In this document: piece by piece, positions 16,518 through 25,052 of the stretch
How positions within the stretch are numbered: position 1 is the stretch's first letter
Layout: every line of letters begins with the position of its first letter
Assembly: GCA_029865225.1 (NCBI GenBank)
Contig: JAOUHJ010000023.1
Span: forward strand, 1-46,774
DNA: 46,774 nucleotides
Source: Nitrospira sp.
GTDB taxonomy: Bacteria; Nitrospirota; Nitrospiria; Nitrospirales; Nitrospiraceae
Reading direction: 5' to 3'
Translations under genes and position numbers: made by a program
Notes under the pieces: generated by a model
The model's database searches: none
Told to the model about the DNA's origin: nothing
The model's input: only the letters and a program-made list of their open reading frames with translations

Positions 16518-17888
16518 ATGCGCCAGACTACTCAGGGATTACTCTTTTTCGCAGGTGGCATAACCATCATTTTATTAGGCCTCGCGCCAGGGACTTCTTA
16601 CGTACCCTCAGCATCAGCAGCGACATCCTCAGTGGCGGCAGCACAGTCGCCTAGCTCGAGCCAGACCAGCAAACTTTCAGCGCCCTTGCTCCGGCTGATG
16701 GCCGAGATGCCTGTATTAAGACAACTTGTGGCCCCCCCCACTATAACGCCGGCTCCCGTGCCTCCCACCATTGGGGTAAGTCCAACTAGCCTCTCCTTCG
16801 CCATCCAGCGGAGCAGCGGCAACCCAACTGCTCAAGCTCTCAATATTAGTAATACCGGTGGGGGTACGCTGAACTGGAATGCCAGCGACAACGCCACCTG
16901 GCTGGCGCTCTCACCTGTTTCTGGATCCAACCGTGGCACAATAACCGTGAACGTCGCGACAGGATCACTGGCTGTAGGGACTTACAGTAGTGTGGTCACC
17001 GTCACTGCTCCAGGAGCAAAAAGTGCTTCTGTACCAGTCACCGTCACCGTAACCGCAGCGCCCGTGCCACCTTCCCTTGGGGCAACTCCCTCAAGCTTGA
17101 CCTTCACCGCCCTGCAAGGTGGTGGGAACCCAGCTACTCAAACGCTCAATATTAGTAATACCGGCGGGGGTACGCTGAACTGGAATGCCAGCGACAACGC
17201 CACCTGGCTCACACTGAGCCCAACCTCTGGCTCTGGCAACGGATCTATCTCTGCAAATGTAGACCTAGGAAACCTTTCGGTGGGGACACACAATGCCCTC
17301 ATCACCGTCACCGCCGGGGGCAGTACAAGAACCGTCCAGGTGACCCTAACGGTCTCCGCAGCCTCATTGACCGTAACGCCCGGGGACCTCACCTTTACGG
17401 CGACGCAAGGCGCAGCAAATCCATCGGCTCAAACCATCACACTAGGTTCAACCGGAACATGGACAGCAAGTCACAACGCTTCCTGGCTATCACTCAGTCC
17501 AGCCTCGGGTACAAAGAATGGGACAATCATAGCAAGCGTAAATACCACCACCGCCAAACCGGGAAATAACACCGCCACGATTACTGTAACCGGTGGAGGA
17601 TTGACCAAAACGGCTAACGTCATCCTAACTCTCAATGCCCCGTCGAACTCGTCGGCAACACTGACGTGGAACGCAAACAAGGAGAAAGATTTGGCTGGGT
17701 ATAAAGTGTATCGAGCAACAGTATCGGGAGCCTATGGAGCGCCAATTGCTACACTTATCGGAAATGTGACAACCTACCAGGCAATCGGCCTCAAATTCGG
17801 CACGACGTATTTCTTCGTTGTCACAGCCTTCGACATTGCTGGGAATGAAAGTGCGTACTCGAACGAGGTCAGTAAAAGTGTTTTCTAG
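16518..17888 (+). CDS. Secreted protein with three BACON domains and one fibronectin type III domain
   Basis: A signal peptide (about 1-35, with hydrophobic LLFFAGGITIILLGLAPG and SASA before the cut) is followed by a Ser/Thr/Pro-rich linker. Three BACON beta-sandwich repeats begin near residues 81, 181 and 283, each with an SPTSLSF-like start and an NATWL(A/T)LSP-like core. A fibronectin type III domain (about 375-456) contains NKEKDLAGYKVYRATVSGAYG. BACON domains usually mediate carbohydrate or mucin binding. The protein is probably extracellular, perhaps exported by the adjacent secretion system or attached to the exopolysaccharide. It lacks a sortase, PEP-CTERM or beta-barrel anchor that I can see. 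It is one of the few plus-strand genes here. Confidence 0.88.
   Translation: MRQTTQGLLFFAGGITIILLGLAPGTSYVPSASAATSSVAAAQSPSSSQTSKLSAPLLRLMAEMPVLRQLVAPPTITPAPVPPTIGVSPTSLSFAIQRSSGNPTAQALNISNTGGGTLNWNASDNATWLALSPVSGSNRGTITVNVATGSLAVGTYSSVVTVTAPGAKSASVPVTVTVTAAPVPPSLGATPSSLTFTALQGGGNPATQTLNISNTGGGTLNWNASDNATWLTLSPTSGSGNGSISANVDLGNLSVGTHNALITVTAGGSTRTVQVTLTVSAASLTVTPGDLTFTATQGAANPSAQTITLGSTGTWTASHNASWLSLSPASGTKNGTIIASVNTTTAKPGNNTATITVTGGGLTKTANVILTLNAPSNSSATLTWNANKEKDLAGYKVYRATVSGAYGAPIATLIGNVTTYQAIGLKFGTTYFFVVTAFDIAGNESAYSNEVSKSVF
16839..17209 (+). repeat. Near-identical 65-base direct repeat inside the BACON gene
   Basis: Bases 16839-16903 and 17145-17209 match at 64 of 65 positions (a T/C difference at the 21st base). 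The copies are 306 bases, or 102 codons, apart, the length of one BACON unit. They encode the LNISNTGGGTLNWNASDNAT core of domains 1 and 2. Identity at silent sites indicates recent duplication or gene conversion. Confidence 0.95.
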
Positions 17889-17963
17889 TGGTCAGCAGAA
17901 AAACTCCAAGTTTCTCTAGCCTCTCCCCCTTTTCCCTGGCGTGATGGCCTGTGTACGAGTTTT

Positions 17964-18632
17964 TCACTCTGCCCTCCGCCGCCAGTTTGTGTTGGCGGGC
18001 GAGTTTACCCCAGTTCCGGCGAGCAGCTTCAGGATACGGACAAAATTGTAGCCGATGAGGTTGAGCATGAAGACGGACGCGACGTTGGCACAGCCACGCA
18101 ACTTCGCCTTGCGCATCGTGCCGTGCGGCTTGCCCAAGCCGAAGACGCATTCGATCATCGTGCGGCAGGTCTGCGACGTGCCGCAGCCCGGATACCGCGT
18201 GATGCGGTCGTCGATGGCCGAGCCGCCGTTTCGGGTTTCGGGTTTCGTTCATGGCCACATGCGGCGTGATGCCTTCCTTGCGCAATGCGGCGACATGGCC
18301 GCGCGTGTCGCAGCGCTTGTCTACGCTTGCCGTGATGCGGCGCTGTTTGTTTGTGTGTCTGACCTTTTTGAGCGGCTAGAGAGACGCATCGCGCTCCGCC
18401 GTTCCCGCCACCGGCGTGACCGCGCCTGTGAACGCGAGGCCGTGACCGTTCTCATCACTGCGTGGCCTATATAGCAAAGCCGGCTTTCCTGCCCATGTGA
18501 TTTCCGGTACAGGCGGCTGTCGGGATCGGTCAGGTTTTCATGCGAGTCGTTCTCCCTTTGTGTGCCGCGAAAATCCGTGCCGTTGCCGCTGCCATTCTTC
18601 GGCCGCAAGCTCTTGTGGCTCGCCCAAGCTTC
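17964..18632 (-). pseudogene. IS5-family transposase remnant, 5'-truncated and frameshifted
   Basis: Minus-strand reading in shifting frames gives the central and C-terminal parts of an IS5-type DDE transposase: AWASHKSLRPKNGSGNGTDF, LTDPDSRLYRKSHGQ, LCYIGHAVM, and further down MIECVFGLGKPHGTMRKAKL and FMLNLIGYNFVRILKLLA. At least two frameshifts break it. The N-terminal third is missing because the sequence is cut at 18632 by the edge of the IS3-family element. It ends about 75 bases past the BACON gene and cannot make an active enzyme. Confidence 0.85.
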
Positions 18633-18711
18633 TGTAAGCTCCTACCTAATTTGAGACAGTCTGAAAGGAGAACGTTCTGGCGCAATAGTCACCCTTAGCC
18701 AGGAGGTTCTC

Positions 18712-18978
18712 ATGCGGCAGTCAAAGTTCACCGAAACCCAAATCGTGTCGATTCTCAAAGAGGCTGACGCTGGCCGCCCGGTCAATGAGATTTGGCGGCA
18801 CTACGGCATCAGCTCCGCCACGTACTATAAGTGGAAGGCTAAGTACGGCGGCTTGGAGGCTTCGGACGTGAAGCGGCTGAAGGAATTGGAACAGGAAAAT
18901 AGTCGTCTGAAACGGATGTATGCGGAACTCTCCTTAGAGAATGCTGCGCTGAAGGATGTGATCGCAAAGAAGCTGTAA
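18712..18978 (+). CDS. IS3-family transposase OrfA (helix-turn-helix)
   Basis: The 88-residue protein has the HTH region MRQSKFTETQIVSILKEADA and YGISSATYYKWKAKYG. A leucine-zipper-like helix ending in ENAALKDVIAKKL follows. It binds the element ends and, via frameshifting, forms the N-terminus of the OrfAB transposase. AGGAGG lies five bases before the ATG. It is intact, but its OrfB partner is broken. Confidence 0.92.
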   Translation: MRQSKFTETQIVSILKEADAGRPVNEIWRHYGISSATYYKWKAKYGGLEASDVKRLKELEQENSRLKRMYAELSLENAALKDVIAKKL

Positions 18979-19830
18979 GGCCCGCTGAACGCCGGGAACT
19001 CGTGACGCAGTTGGTCGCGGAGCACGGGCTTCCGGTTCAGCGGGCCTATCGGGCAGTGGGGCTGGGGCGCGCGACGTACTACCGGCCGGTGATGGAGTGG
19101 GCGCGGCGGGATGCGCCGGTGATTGTTGCGCTGACGGCCGTGGTCGCAGCTCACCCACGCTGAGGCTTCTGGAAATGTTTTGCCCGGGTACGGCTAGAGG
19201 GGCATCGCTGGAATGCTAAACGAGTGTGGCGGGTCTATTGCCAGCTGCGGTTGAATCTGCCTCGACGCACGAAGAAGCGTCTACCGGTGCGCCTCCGTCA
19301 CCCGTTGACCGTCGTGCCTACGCCCAATGCGGTGTGGGCCGTGGACTTTATGAGTGACACGCTCTATGGTGGACGCCGGTTCCGAACGTTGAATGTCCTG
19401 GATGAAGGCGTGCGAGAGGGTCTCGCGATCGAGATTGATACCTCGCTGCCCGCTGAACGAGTGATCCGGGTGTTGGAGCAGGTGGTGGCCTGGCGGGGAC
19501 AGCCCCAGGCCTTGCGCCTCGACAATGGGCCAGAATTTCTGGCGGAGTGCTTTGCCGGCTGGTGTGCGGAGCACAGCATCGCTCTGCGCTATATTCAACC
19601 GGGCAGGCCGAGTCAAAATGCCTTTGTGGAACGGTTCAATCGGATGTTCCGGCATGAAGTGCGGGATGCCTATGTGTTCGACACGCTCGAGCAAGGTGCG
19701 GGAGATCAGTGCCCAATGGATGCAGGAGTACAACGAAGAGCGGCCCCATGACCCGCTGGACGGCATCCCGCCAGCCCTGTATCGGGCCCATCTTGAAGCG
19801 AGAACTTCTCCTTTCGAAGTGTCTCCTTGA
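18975..19830 (+). pseudogene. IS3-family transposase OrfB, broken by a nonsense codon and a frameshift
   Basis: In the -1 frame relative to OrfA the reading begins PAERRELVTQLVAEHGLPV and continues to an in-frame TGA at 19161-19163, in HPR*GFWKC, where family members have Trp. It then covers the DDE integrase core with VWAVDFMSD, LRLDNGPEFLAECF and FVERFNRMFRHEVRDAYVFD. One extra base near 19694 shifts the frame before the C-terminal WMQEYNEERPHDPLDGIPPA. Both lesions would prevent transposase synthesis. Confidence 0.9.
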
Positions 19831-19847
19831 CGGGGAAGCTTACAGAA

Positions 19848-19981
19848 GCATGGCGGCGGGAATACAATGAGGAGCGGACACACACAGTACCATTGGGGAT
19901 GTGACACCCCAGGAGTTCATGCATAACTATGAAACCAGGGCCCAATTGACACAGGAGTGCACTTACTCAGCCGTGGCGTAA
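19848..19981 (+). pseudogene. C-terminal scrap of a second IS3-family OrfB
   Basis: Directly after the IS3-family element, AWRREYNEERTHTVPLGM followed, after a one-base shift, by VTPQEFMHNYE matches the typical end of IS3 OrfB proteins. The rest of that gene is absent. It belongs to a different IS3 copy than the neighbouring element, whose own OrfB ends at 19830. Confidence 0.75.
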
Positions 19982-19985
19982 TAAG

Positions 19986-20069
19986 CGGGGGAAGGTCATG
20001 GGCATGCACTCCTCCGAGCTCATCCTGTTCCTCCTTACTACAGGGGGATCTGAAATCGGGGGAAGGTCA
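19986..20069 (+). repeat. 13-base direct repeat, probably IS right-end remnants
   Basis: CGGGGGAAGGTCA occurs at 19986-19998 and 20057-20069, 71 bases apart, between the OrfB scrap and the end of the Wzc-like gene. Sequences of this kind terminate some IS3-group elements, so these are probably ends of vanished copies. That origin is inferred from position. Confidence 0.4.
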
Positions 20070-20100
20070 AGGCGCTACAAACAGACTCTTACAACATACC

Positions 20101-22425
20101 TTATACAGCTACACGACTCTCGCTGGCACCATAGTCCAACATATAACTCGGGAGTGAGTTTGCTGCGACACCATTAAGAATCACATGAATGGGCTTGGAC
20201 GCACGCAGCGAACCGAGCGCCTGCGTGACGGCTTGTGTTGCCGTTAAGTTTGCTCGCACCACAAGAAGAAGGAAATCGCTGTGGCTTTCCAAGACATTCA
20301 TCGTGGCAACTGGCAAGATTGGTGGGGCATTCAGAAGAATATAATCAAACTCTTCTCGTAATTGTGAAAGAACACGATTGAGTTGACCAGCTCTTAAGAG
20401 CTCGTTGGAATCCCCCACACCCTCTCCAGCTGGCATAATCCAACATGGAACATCAGTAAATGGGCTCATTGCCTGTTGTGGTGGGGTATCACTTCTTAAG
20501 CAATCAACTAGCCCATATCTTATGGGTGTTTCTATGAATGCCTTCAGTTCGGGAAAAATAAAGTCACAGTCTACCAGAAGAACTCGCCTTCCAAAGTCAC
20601 GGGACAGGGTATAACCCAAATTAACAACTGTTGTTGTTTTTCCTTCGCCCTTGATGGCACTCGTTACGGCCGCTACCATTGGAGCACCAGTTGGATTGAA
20701 GAGTTGCAACCTTGCAGCAGCAACACGATACTGTTCGGCCGCCATGGACCGCGGAAACATTTTCGTCACAAATCTCCTGTCGACTTCCCTGAAGCTCGGA
20801 CGATTATCCAATGGTGGATTGTTCGGCATAGCCTCGGGCTGAGACCTCAAAGCCATGCCCAACGGTCGTCTCAGGAGATAAGAGCCTTGCAAGTTCTGAG
20901 AATCGGATCCTGAACGCCACAGTGATGAGAAATCTGGAATGGCCGCCAACAATCGAGGACCTGCCAGAAGGAGTTCCACATCCTCGGGAGCTCGGAACTG
21001 GGGAGTGAGTCGTTCACGCAGTATTGCCAACCCCGCACCAGATGCACATCCGAAAAGGAGGCCCAGCACCAACACCTTCAACTTGTTCGGAACAACGGGG
21101 GCTCGCGGAAAACTGGCGCGGTCCAGAATTCTGAACTTGCCTTGCACCTGTCTCTTTTCTATATTTTCTGCGATCCTCGCGTGCAACCGCTTATCCAGGA
21201 GCATCGCATAATTAGATTTCATGTTGTTGTAGTCGCGCTCCAGAACCAGTAGCTCTTGTTCAACCTGAGGCGACTTTTCTAGTCGCTTTTCGAGATCTCT
21301 CTTGCTGACCTGCAGTTGTTCAAGGCGGTGTTGGAGAAGCGCTATCTCAGCCCGCACTTCACCCTGCTGCTTCATCAGATCCTGAAGGTAGGGGTCAAGG
21401 AGAGCCGCCTTGTCCGGTCTGATTGCATCTCGACCATACAAATTCGTTAATTCCTCCTCAACCTGCCGAATTTCTTCTTTAGTCAGGACGATTTCAGGAT
21501 ATCCATCCCAGAATTCCGCTCTAAGCTTGACCAGATTCTCCCGGAGCTCTTTCAAGCGGCGAAATAATGGGTCAGGCTCCCCTAGGCGAGCAGTTCCGAA
21601 CGATAGGCTTTGCTGGCCAGAGACTCGGTACTGCTGAACAGCTTGATTCAGCATGGTCAGCTTGTCAGACTGGCGCTGCAGGTTTTCGCTGGTAGTGGTG
21701 ACCTCTCCTTCCACACGATCCAGCGCCCTAATATTCGCGTCACTTTGTTGAGGGAGGTCGCTCATGTGAGACTTCTTAAAACGACTGATGCTCTCTTCCT
21801 TCTTCTCCAGCTCGCTTTTCAGAAATCGGAGCTCTTCATCAAGAAATTCCCCGGTACCCTCAACTTCTCTCTCTCGTTCCTTATTATTTTCTTCGATGAA
21901 CTTCTCTGCGATCCGTGCCGTCACTTTCATAGCGGTATTGGGATCCTGGTCCAGAAAGGAAACCACAAATCCTTCTATGAAGGTCGAGCTACTAAAGCCC
22001 GCAGCCGCATCCATTTTGAGGCGCTGGATACTCGTGTTACTGGCTAACTCACGTAAGGCATCGGCCTGTCCTTCCTCGTCCAATCCATCTATATACAGAC
22101 CAACCTCCTTAGCAACCTCACCCAAGAAATCCTGGCTAATTATTTGCCGTTGAATGAAGAATAGGACTTGGTCGAAATTTTCTTCTGGGTCTGCTTTCCC
22201 ACTCTTGTCGATGAGGCTATTGATTCCCCTCTGCCCTTCTGTGACGATCAATGCATTCGACTGATAATATTTGGTGGCTACTAGATAATACACCAATGCG
22301 AGTGTCAGTGAGAGCGCTATTGAGCCGGCAATAACCCAGCGATTTCTCGACGCAATGAGTAGATACTCACGGATGGTGAACGATCCTACCTGCTCAGCTG
22401 GAACACCAGAGTCAGTAGCTTGCAT
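20101..22425 (-). CDS. Wzc-like polysaccharide copolymerase with BY-kinase-like ATPase domain
   Basis: It controls chain length and export of an extracellular polysaccharide. The N-terminal Wzz domain has a first membrane helix (about 32-52, IAGSIALSLTLALVYYLVA). A long periplasmic coiled coil (about 195-430) and a second helix (about 455-478, VLVLGLLFGCASGAGLAIL) follow. The cytoplasmic P-loop domain has Walker A SAIKGEGKTTT near residue 587 and Walker A' VLLVDCDF. The Walker B region reads YILLNAPPILP, with Asn where BY-kinases have Asp. The C-terminus lacks a tyrosine cluster, with only two Tyr in SYMLDYGASES. ATG 22425 is preferred (GGAG six bases upstream), with GTG 22428 as the alternative. 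It is the last gene of the 26.2-20.1 kb operon. Confidence 0.9.
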   Translation of the reverse strand: MQATDSGVPAEQVGSFTIREYLLIASRNRWVIAGSIALSLTLALVYYLVATKYYQSNALIVTEGQRGINSLIDKSGKADPEENFDQVLFFIQRQIISQDFLGEVAKEVGLYIDGLDEEGQADALRELASNTSIQRLKMDAAAGFSSSTFIEGFVVSFLDQDPNTAMKVTARIAEKFIEENNKEREREVEGTGEFLDEELRFLKSELEKKEESISRFKKSHMSDLPQQSDANIRALDRVEGEVTTTSENLQRQSDKLTMLNQAVQQYRVSGQQSLSFGTARLGEPDPLFRRLKELRENLVKLRAEFWDGYPEIVLTKEEIRQVEEELTNLYGRDAIRPDKAALLDPYLQDLMKQQGEVRAEIALLQHRLEQLQVSKRDLEKRLEKSPQVEQELLVLERDYNNMKSNYAMLLDKRLHARIAENIEKRQVQGKFRILDRASFPRAPVVPNKLKVLVLGLLFGCASGAGLAILRERLTPQFRAPEDVELLLAGPRLLAAIPDFSSLWRSGSDSQNLQGSYLLRRPLGMALRSQPEAMPNNPPLDNRPSFREVDRRFVTKMFPRSMAAEQYRVAAARLQLFNPTGAPMVAAVTSAIKGEGKTTTVVNLGYTLSRDFGRRVLLVDCDFIFPELKAFIETPIRYGLVDCLRSDTPPQQAMSPFTDVPCWIMPAGEGVGDSNELLRAGQLNRVLSQLREEFDYILLNAPPILPVATMNVLESHSDFLLLVVRANLTATQAVTQALGSLRASKPIHVILNGVAANSLPSYMLDYGASESRVAV

Positions 22426-22496
22426 CACTTACTCCAACGCTCTCACAAAGTACATACTTCCCAAAGGCTAGTAAAGGATCCACCGTCTTCTACACC

Positions 22497-25052
22497 CTAA
22501 TCTACCTTGCTGCTGAGGCGACAATTTGCGGGCGCAGTAAGAAGTTCAGGAGTGGGGGATTCTGCTCTAAATGTCGGAACAATTTCTTTCAGTCTATCAA
22601 GAACGGCATCCGTTTTATTAGTATAACTCGCAGCCTCCAGCAAAGATAGTCTCCCCCGGAACTCGTCAAAATTCACCTCAGAAATCGTTCTGATCTGCAA
22701 TATCTTGTCGAGAGATGAGCTCACCGCCTCCTCTCCTTCACCAACCAATTCCTCATAAAGTTTTTCGCCTGGACGAAGGCCGACAAAACGAATTGTGATG
22801 TCCTTCCCAGGAATGAACCCGGACAGCCTAATGAGGCTTCTGGCGATATCTAGAACCTTGATTTGTTCTCCCATGTCAAGAATGTATATGTGCCCTTGTT
22901 TCCCGATTGTCGCCGCCTGAAGAACCAACTGGACTGCCTCTGGGATCAGCATAAAGTATCGCCGGATCTCAGGGTGAGTAACGGTTACTGGCCCACCGGA
23001 TCGAATTTGTTCCTGGAAACGGAGAACGACACTTCCGCTACTACCGAGCACATTGCCAAATCGCACAAGAAGGAAACGTGTTTTACTCGTCCTCGCAATG
23101 TCCTGAATGATGAGCTCAGCTACTCGTTTGGTAGCACCCATCACGCTCGAGGGGTTGACCGCCTTGTCAGTTGAAATATGGACAAATTGTTCAACCCCAT
23201 AGAGACTTGCAGCTTCGGCAGTGACCCGCGTACCGAGGCAATTATTCTTCACCGCTTCAAGGGGATTCAATTCCACGAGAGGAACGTGCTTATGCGCGGC
23301 TGCATGGAACAAAATCTGAGGCTTGTGCTGCTCCAAAACGGCGCAAAGCCGATGCGCGTCGGTGACATCTCCAATCAATGGAATAACCGGAAACGCCAGA
23401 TTCTGGTCATCCAATTCTTTATGAATGTTGTACAGACTGTTCTCATGGCGTTCGTAGAGCAGTAGCGATTTTGGATCGAACAAGCTGACTTGTCGAGCCA
23501 ATTCCGAGCCGATCGACCCGCCAGCACCAGTGATCAAGACACACTTCCCTCTGACCATCTGCCTTGTCGCCTCATTGTCCAGATCTATGGGCGCACGAGA
23601 CAAAAGGTCAAGAACAGAAATATTGCGCATCTGACTCACGGTACTTTGGTCTGCCAGGAGTTCCCCTTTGGCAGGTAGTGTCTTGATCGAAACCTCATAT
23701 GGCTCCAATTTGATAACAAGGTCTCGAAGAAACTCAGGTGTGGCGTTGGGCAACGCAACCACGACCACTTCGGGTCTGAGTCCTTCTACAAGCTTGGGGA
23801 TATCCCCCACTGTGCCCAACACTCGGACTCCATGAATCCGTTGATTAAGAAGCGCGATATTATCATCAACGAGTCCGATCGGGTCGCAGTTAAACACACT
23901 ACGAGTTTTCATCTCTCGCACAACCCGCTCCCCTGAGTCGCCGGCACCGACCACCAGAACTTTCCGTTTCTTCTGAAAAACTGCCTTATCCCGAAAGATC
24001 CTCGATGACAATCTGATCCCAGCAAGAAACCCAACGAGCAACATAGCATCTATGGCAAAAACGGAGCGAGGATAACTATGGACCTCCATGGCCCAATGGA
24101 CCCAACCATAAAATACGACCGCACTTAGGAAGATACCCTTCAGAATATTTTGAAGATCCCAAACACTGGTGTATCTCCACAAACTTTCATTAAGGCCAAA
24201 TAACGCAAACGCTACTCCTCTAATGGCAACTAACCCAAGCACTGTCCGTTCGAAGGTGTTAAGCTCACTGTCGGGAATAACTCCGTCATATCTTAAGAAA
24301 AAAGCCAGATAGTTCGCCAGAATGATCAAAGCCACATCAACCACGACAATAATTGGCTTCCGCCACCTCGTAACAAATGACGACAGCGTTGTCCAAAGCG
24401 AGGCATCTAGCGAACTCTCTACAGCTGTCTTCAGTTCAGGAAGCGTGAAAACCACAACAGGCAACTTGGCAATACGTAACAGCGTTTGTATGATAATTGC
24501 GAAATCGAGTCGTAAAGACATGTGGCGAACATACAGCTTTGCCAACCGTAACTTTTCCGGAAGAACTTTACGTAGATACTCCTCTTCAGGATTTGAAGAA
24601 TAGGCGAGAAGCGCTGCCTCATCGATATATCTCAACGAGGCGAGGTCTGTGATTCCTGGACGAACAACGAGAATCTCGGAGAACTCAGAACGCAAGCGTT
24701 CAACATAACGCGGAACTTCAGGCCGTGGGCCTACAAGGCTCATATCACCGACAAGAACGTTCAGCAATTGAGGCAATTCGTCCAGCTTAAATTTCCGCAA
24801 GATTCGCCCAACCCTCGTTATACGTATATCCTCGCCCACTGTGAGAGGGAGAGAATTACCGGGAGGATTGACGACCATCGTACGGAACTTCTGAATTGCG
24901 AACGGACGAAACCCTTGCCCCACACGGATCTGCCGAAAGATCACCGGGCCAGACGAGTCAAGTTTGATCAAAACAGAGATAACCGCAAGCAGCGGCGACG
25001 TGATAACCAGTCCTATAGCGGCCATGCAGATATCAAACGCGCGTTTCATCAC
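22497..25052 (-). CDS. Fusion of initiating sugar-phosphate transferase and FlaA1/WbpM-type 4,6-dehydratase
   Basis: Residues 1-200 form a bacterial sugar transferase (PglC/WbaP catalytic type). It has an N-terminal membrane helix and the motifs QKFRTMV, RKFKLDELPQLLNVLVGDMS and GPRPEVPRYVE. It would put a sugar phosphate on undecaprenyl phosphate. Four membrane helices (about 230-355) follow, then a first nucleotide-binding fold (VLVVGAGDSGERV, about 377). The dehydratase fold has VLITGAGGSIGSELARQ near 505 and the Met/Lys active site in SSVMGATKR near 636, typical of WbpM/FlaA1 membrane dehydratases. Such enzymes make UDP-4-keto-6-deoxy-HexNAc. Starts at GTG 25052 or ATG 25049 overlap the aminotransferase stop, and spacing from GAGGA favours GTG. 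The pair probably makes and then loads the first sugar. Confidence 0.93.
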   Translation of the reverse strand: MMKRAFDICMAAIGLVITSPLLAVISVLIKLDSSGPVIFRQIRVGQGFRPFAIQKFRTMVVNPPGNSLPLTVGEDIRITRVGRILRKFKLDELPQLLNVLVGDMSLVGPRPEVPRYVERLRSEFSEILVVRPGITDLASLRYIDEAALLAYSSNPEEEYLRKVLPEKLRLAKLYVRHMSLRLDFAIIIQTLLRIAKLPVVVFTLPELKTAVESSLDASLWTTLSSFVTRWRKPIIVVVDVALIILANYLAFFLRYDGVIPDSELNTFERTVLGLVAIRGVAFALFGLNESLWRYTSVWDLQNILKGIFLSAVVFYGWVHWAMEVHSYPRSVFAIDAMLLVGFLAGIRLSSRIFRDKAVFQKKRKVLVVGAGDSGERVVREMKTRSVFNCDPIGLVDDNIALLNQRIHGVRVLGTVGDIPKLVEGLRPEVVVVALPNATPEFLRDLVIKLEPYEVSIKTLPAKGELLADQSTVSQMRNISVLDLLSRAPIDLDNEATRQMVRGKCVLITGAGGSIGSELARQVSLFDPKSLLLYERHENSLYNIHKELDDQNLAFPVIPLIGDVTDAHRLCAVLEQHKPQILFHAAAHKHVPLVELNPLEAVKNNCLGTRVTAEAASLYGVEQFVHISTDKAVNPSSVMGATKRVAELIIQDIARTSKTRFLLVRFGNVLGSSGSVVLRFQEQIRSGGPVTVTHPEIRRYFMLIPEAVQLVLQAATIGKQGHIYILDMGEQIKVLDIARSLIRLSGFIPGKDITIRFVGLRPGEKLYEELVGEGEEAVSSSLDKILQIRTISEVNFDEFRGRLSLLEAASYTNKTDAVLDRLKEIVPTFRAESPTPELLTAPANCRLSSKVD

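Larger units (their letters stand above)
18633..19844 (+). mobile_element. IS3-family insertion sequence (IS407-like), defective
   Basis: The element begins TGTAAGCTCC and ends GGAAGCTTACA, with 5'-TG/CA-3' termini as in the IS3 family. The left 45 bases and the reverse complement of the right end share blocks TGTAAGCT, GAGACA and GAAAGGAGAA, giving imperfect inverted repeats. It contains orfA and a damaged orfB. The flanks are CTTC and GAAG, not a direct repeat, so no target duplication is left. At 1212 bases it is the normal size for this group. Confidence 0.88.

Noticed and set aside
17886-17920. Terminator after the BACON gene
   Set aside because: AAACT-CCA-AGTTT gives only a 5-bp AT-rich stem, too weak to call.
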